The translations under genes were made by a program, and so were the position numbers. From Natrinema soli (lineage in GTDB: Archaea > Halobacteriota > Halobacteria > Halobacteriales > Natrialbaceae), in NCBI RefSeq assembly GCF_028618695.1, contig NZ_JAQIVI010000577.1, positions 1 through 5,277 of the forward strand: a stretch of 5,277 nt of DNA, read 5' to 3'. Within the stretch, counting starts at the first letter, position 1. Each line of letters begins with the position of its first letter. A model generated the notes under the pieces. That model searched no databases, was not told where the DNA came from, and saw only the letters and a list, made by a program, of their open reading frames with translations. Of this stretch, positions 4,679 to 5,277 are shown piece by piece.

Positions 4679-5277
4679 GCGTCCGTGCCGTAGACGACCT
4701 CGCGGACGTCGTCGACGCCCGCACGCCGGACCACGGCCCGGACCGGATCCCGCGCGCCGGCGAGGTTGTCCGAGTCCCCGTCGAGTACCAGCAGGCGAGC
4801 CTCCCGACCGGGTTCGAGCAGGCCGTACTCGAGGTCAGCGATCTCGGCACCGTTGATCGTCGCCATTCGGAGGATCTCGACGGCCGGCAGGTCGGAGAGC
4901 TTCGCGAGGAACTCCATCTCGCGGAACATCGACGGCGAGTTGAGCATCACGTTGTCCGTCCCGAGCGCGAGCGTCGTCCGCTCGTTCAGGTCCTCGTAGG
5001 GAGACAGCCCCACGTCGGTGACGAGGTTCGAGCGCGGACAGACGACGATCGGAATCTCGCTGTCCGCGACCCGGTCCAGATGGACCGGCTTCGGGTGAAC
5101 CATGTGGACCAGAAAGTCCGGCTCGAGGTCCAGCGCCGGGTTGATATCGCTCTCGTCGACCTCGCCGGCGTGGATGCCGAACGGTTTCCCCGCCTCTCGA
5201 GTCGCGGTTCGTTCCGCCTCGAACGACGCGTCGTTCGCCCCGCTCGCGCCGAAGCCGTCGCCCGCGCGCATCGCGTC
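4666..5277 (-). CDS. COG0402-type amidohydrolase, C-terminal part (partial)
   Basis: 203 residues are visible up to a TGA at 4668-4666. The frame enters from the right edge without a start; the ATG at 5271 is internal. The sequence matches the second half of a TIM-barrel metal-dependent hydrolase of the cytosine deaminase/chlorohydrolase/S-adenosylhomocysteine deaminase group. Visible motifs are GIHAGE, with a metal-ligand His at 5172-5170 and a catalytic-type Glu; VHMVHPKPVHLDRV, with a further metal-site His; VVCPRSN; and LALGTDN, with the conserved Asp at 4956-4954. The C-terminus (LLEPGREARLLVLDGDSDNL) belongs to the small beta domain usual in these enzymes. The N-terminal HxH metal motif lies outside the window. 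Hydrolysis or deamination of a cyclic amide or amino-group substrate is expected, but the substrate cannot be named. It converges on the carbonic anhydrase-like gene. Confidence 0.9.
   Translation of the reverse strand, partial: DAMRAGDGFGASGANDASFEAERTATREAGKPFGIHAGEVDESDINPALDLEPDFLVHMVHPKPVHLDRVADSEIPIVVCPRSNLVTDVGLSPYEDLNERTTLALGTDNVMLNSPSMFREMEFLAKLSDLPAVEILRMATINGAEIADLEYGLLEPGREARLLVLDGDSDNLAGARDPVRAVVRRAGVDDVREVVYGTDADDE

Overview
The window looks like chromosomal DNA from a halophilic archaeon (class Halobacteria). The predicted proteins are very rich in Asp and Glu and poor in Lys, codons end mostly in G or C, and several genes have a TATA-like element about 25-35 bases before the start codon, as expected for leaderless or short-leader haloarchaeal transcripts. 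I found no CTAG tetranucleotide, which fits the CTAG depletion known in this group. Frequent CTCGAG would suit a Natrialbales-type genome, but that is only a weak inference.

Layout: (1) Minus strand, left edge to 1072: N-terminal half of a zinc-finger/S1/OB-fold nucleic-acid-binding protein, very probably a haloarchaeal DHH (RecJ-like) phosphoesterase whose catalytic part lies outside the window. (2) Minus strand, 1163-1426: an unrecognised 87-residue acidic protein with its own TATA box. (3) 1427-1846: a 420-base gene-free interval holding divergent promoters and a few unexplained palindromic and TATA-like signals. (4) Plus strand, 1847-2575: a complete UPF0173-type metallo-beta-lactamase-fold hydrolase. 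(5) 2576-2790: intergenic, with a 23-bp tandem repeat. (6) Plus strand, 2791-3186: an OsmC-family protein with both Cys residues. (7) 3187-3421: intergenic, with a possible weak terminator and a protein-like stretch without a start codon. (8) Plus strand, 3422-3703: a small DUF3006-type protein. (9) 3704-4113: a second gene-free interval (410 bases) with interleaved inverted repeats and short direct repeats. (10) Plus strand, 4114-4617: a gamma-class carbonic anhydrase-like left-handed beta-helix protein. (11) Minus strand, 4666 to the right edge: C-terminal part of a COG0402-type amidohydrolase, convergent with gene 10.

The genes look like separately transcribed housekeeping or stress genes. 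Most have their own promoter-like element, intergenic gaps are 48-420 bases, and no tight operon is visible. I see no transposase, integrase, CRISPR array, toxin-antitoxin pair or defence cassette, and no clear sign of a new multi-gene system. The items most worth checking are non-coding: the 23-bp repeat upstream of the OsmC gene, the interleaved inverted repeats after the DUF3006 gene, and the possible gene remnant between those two genes.
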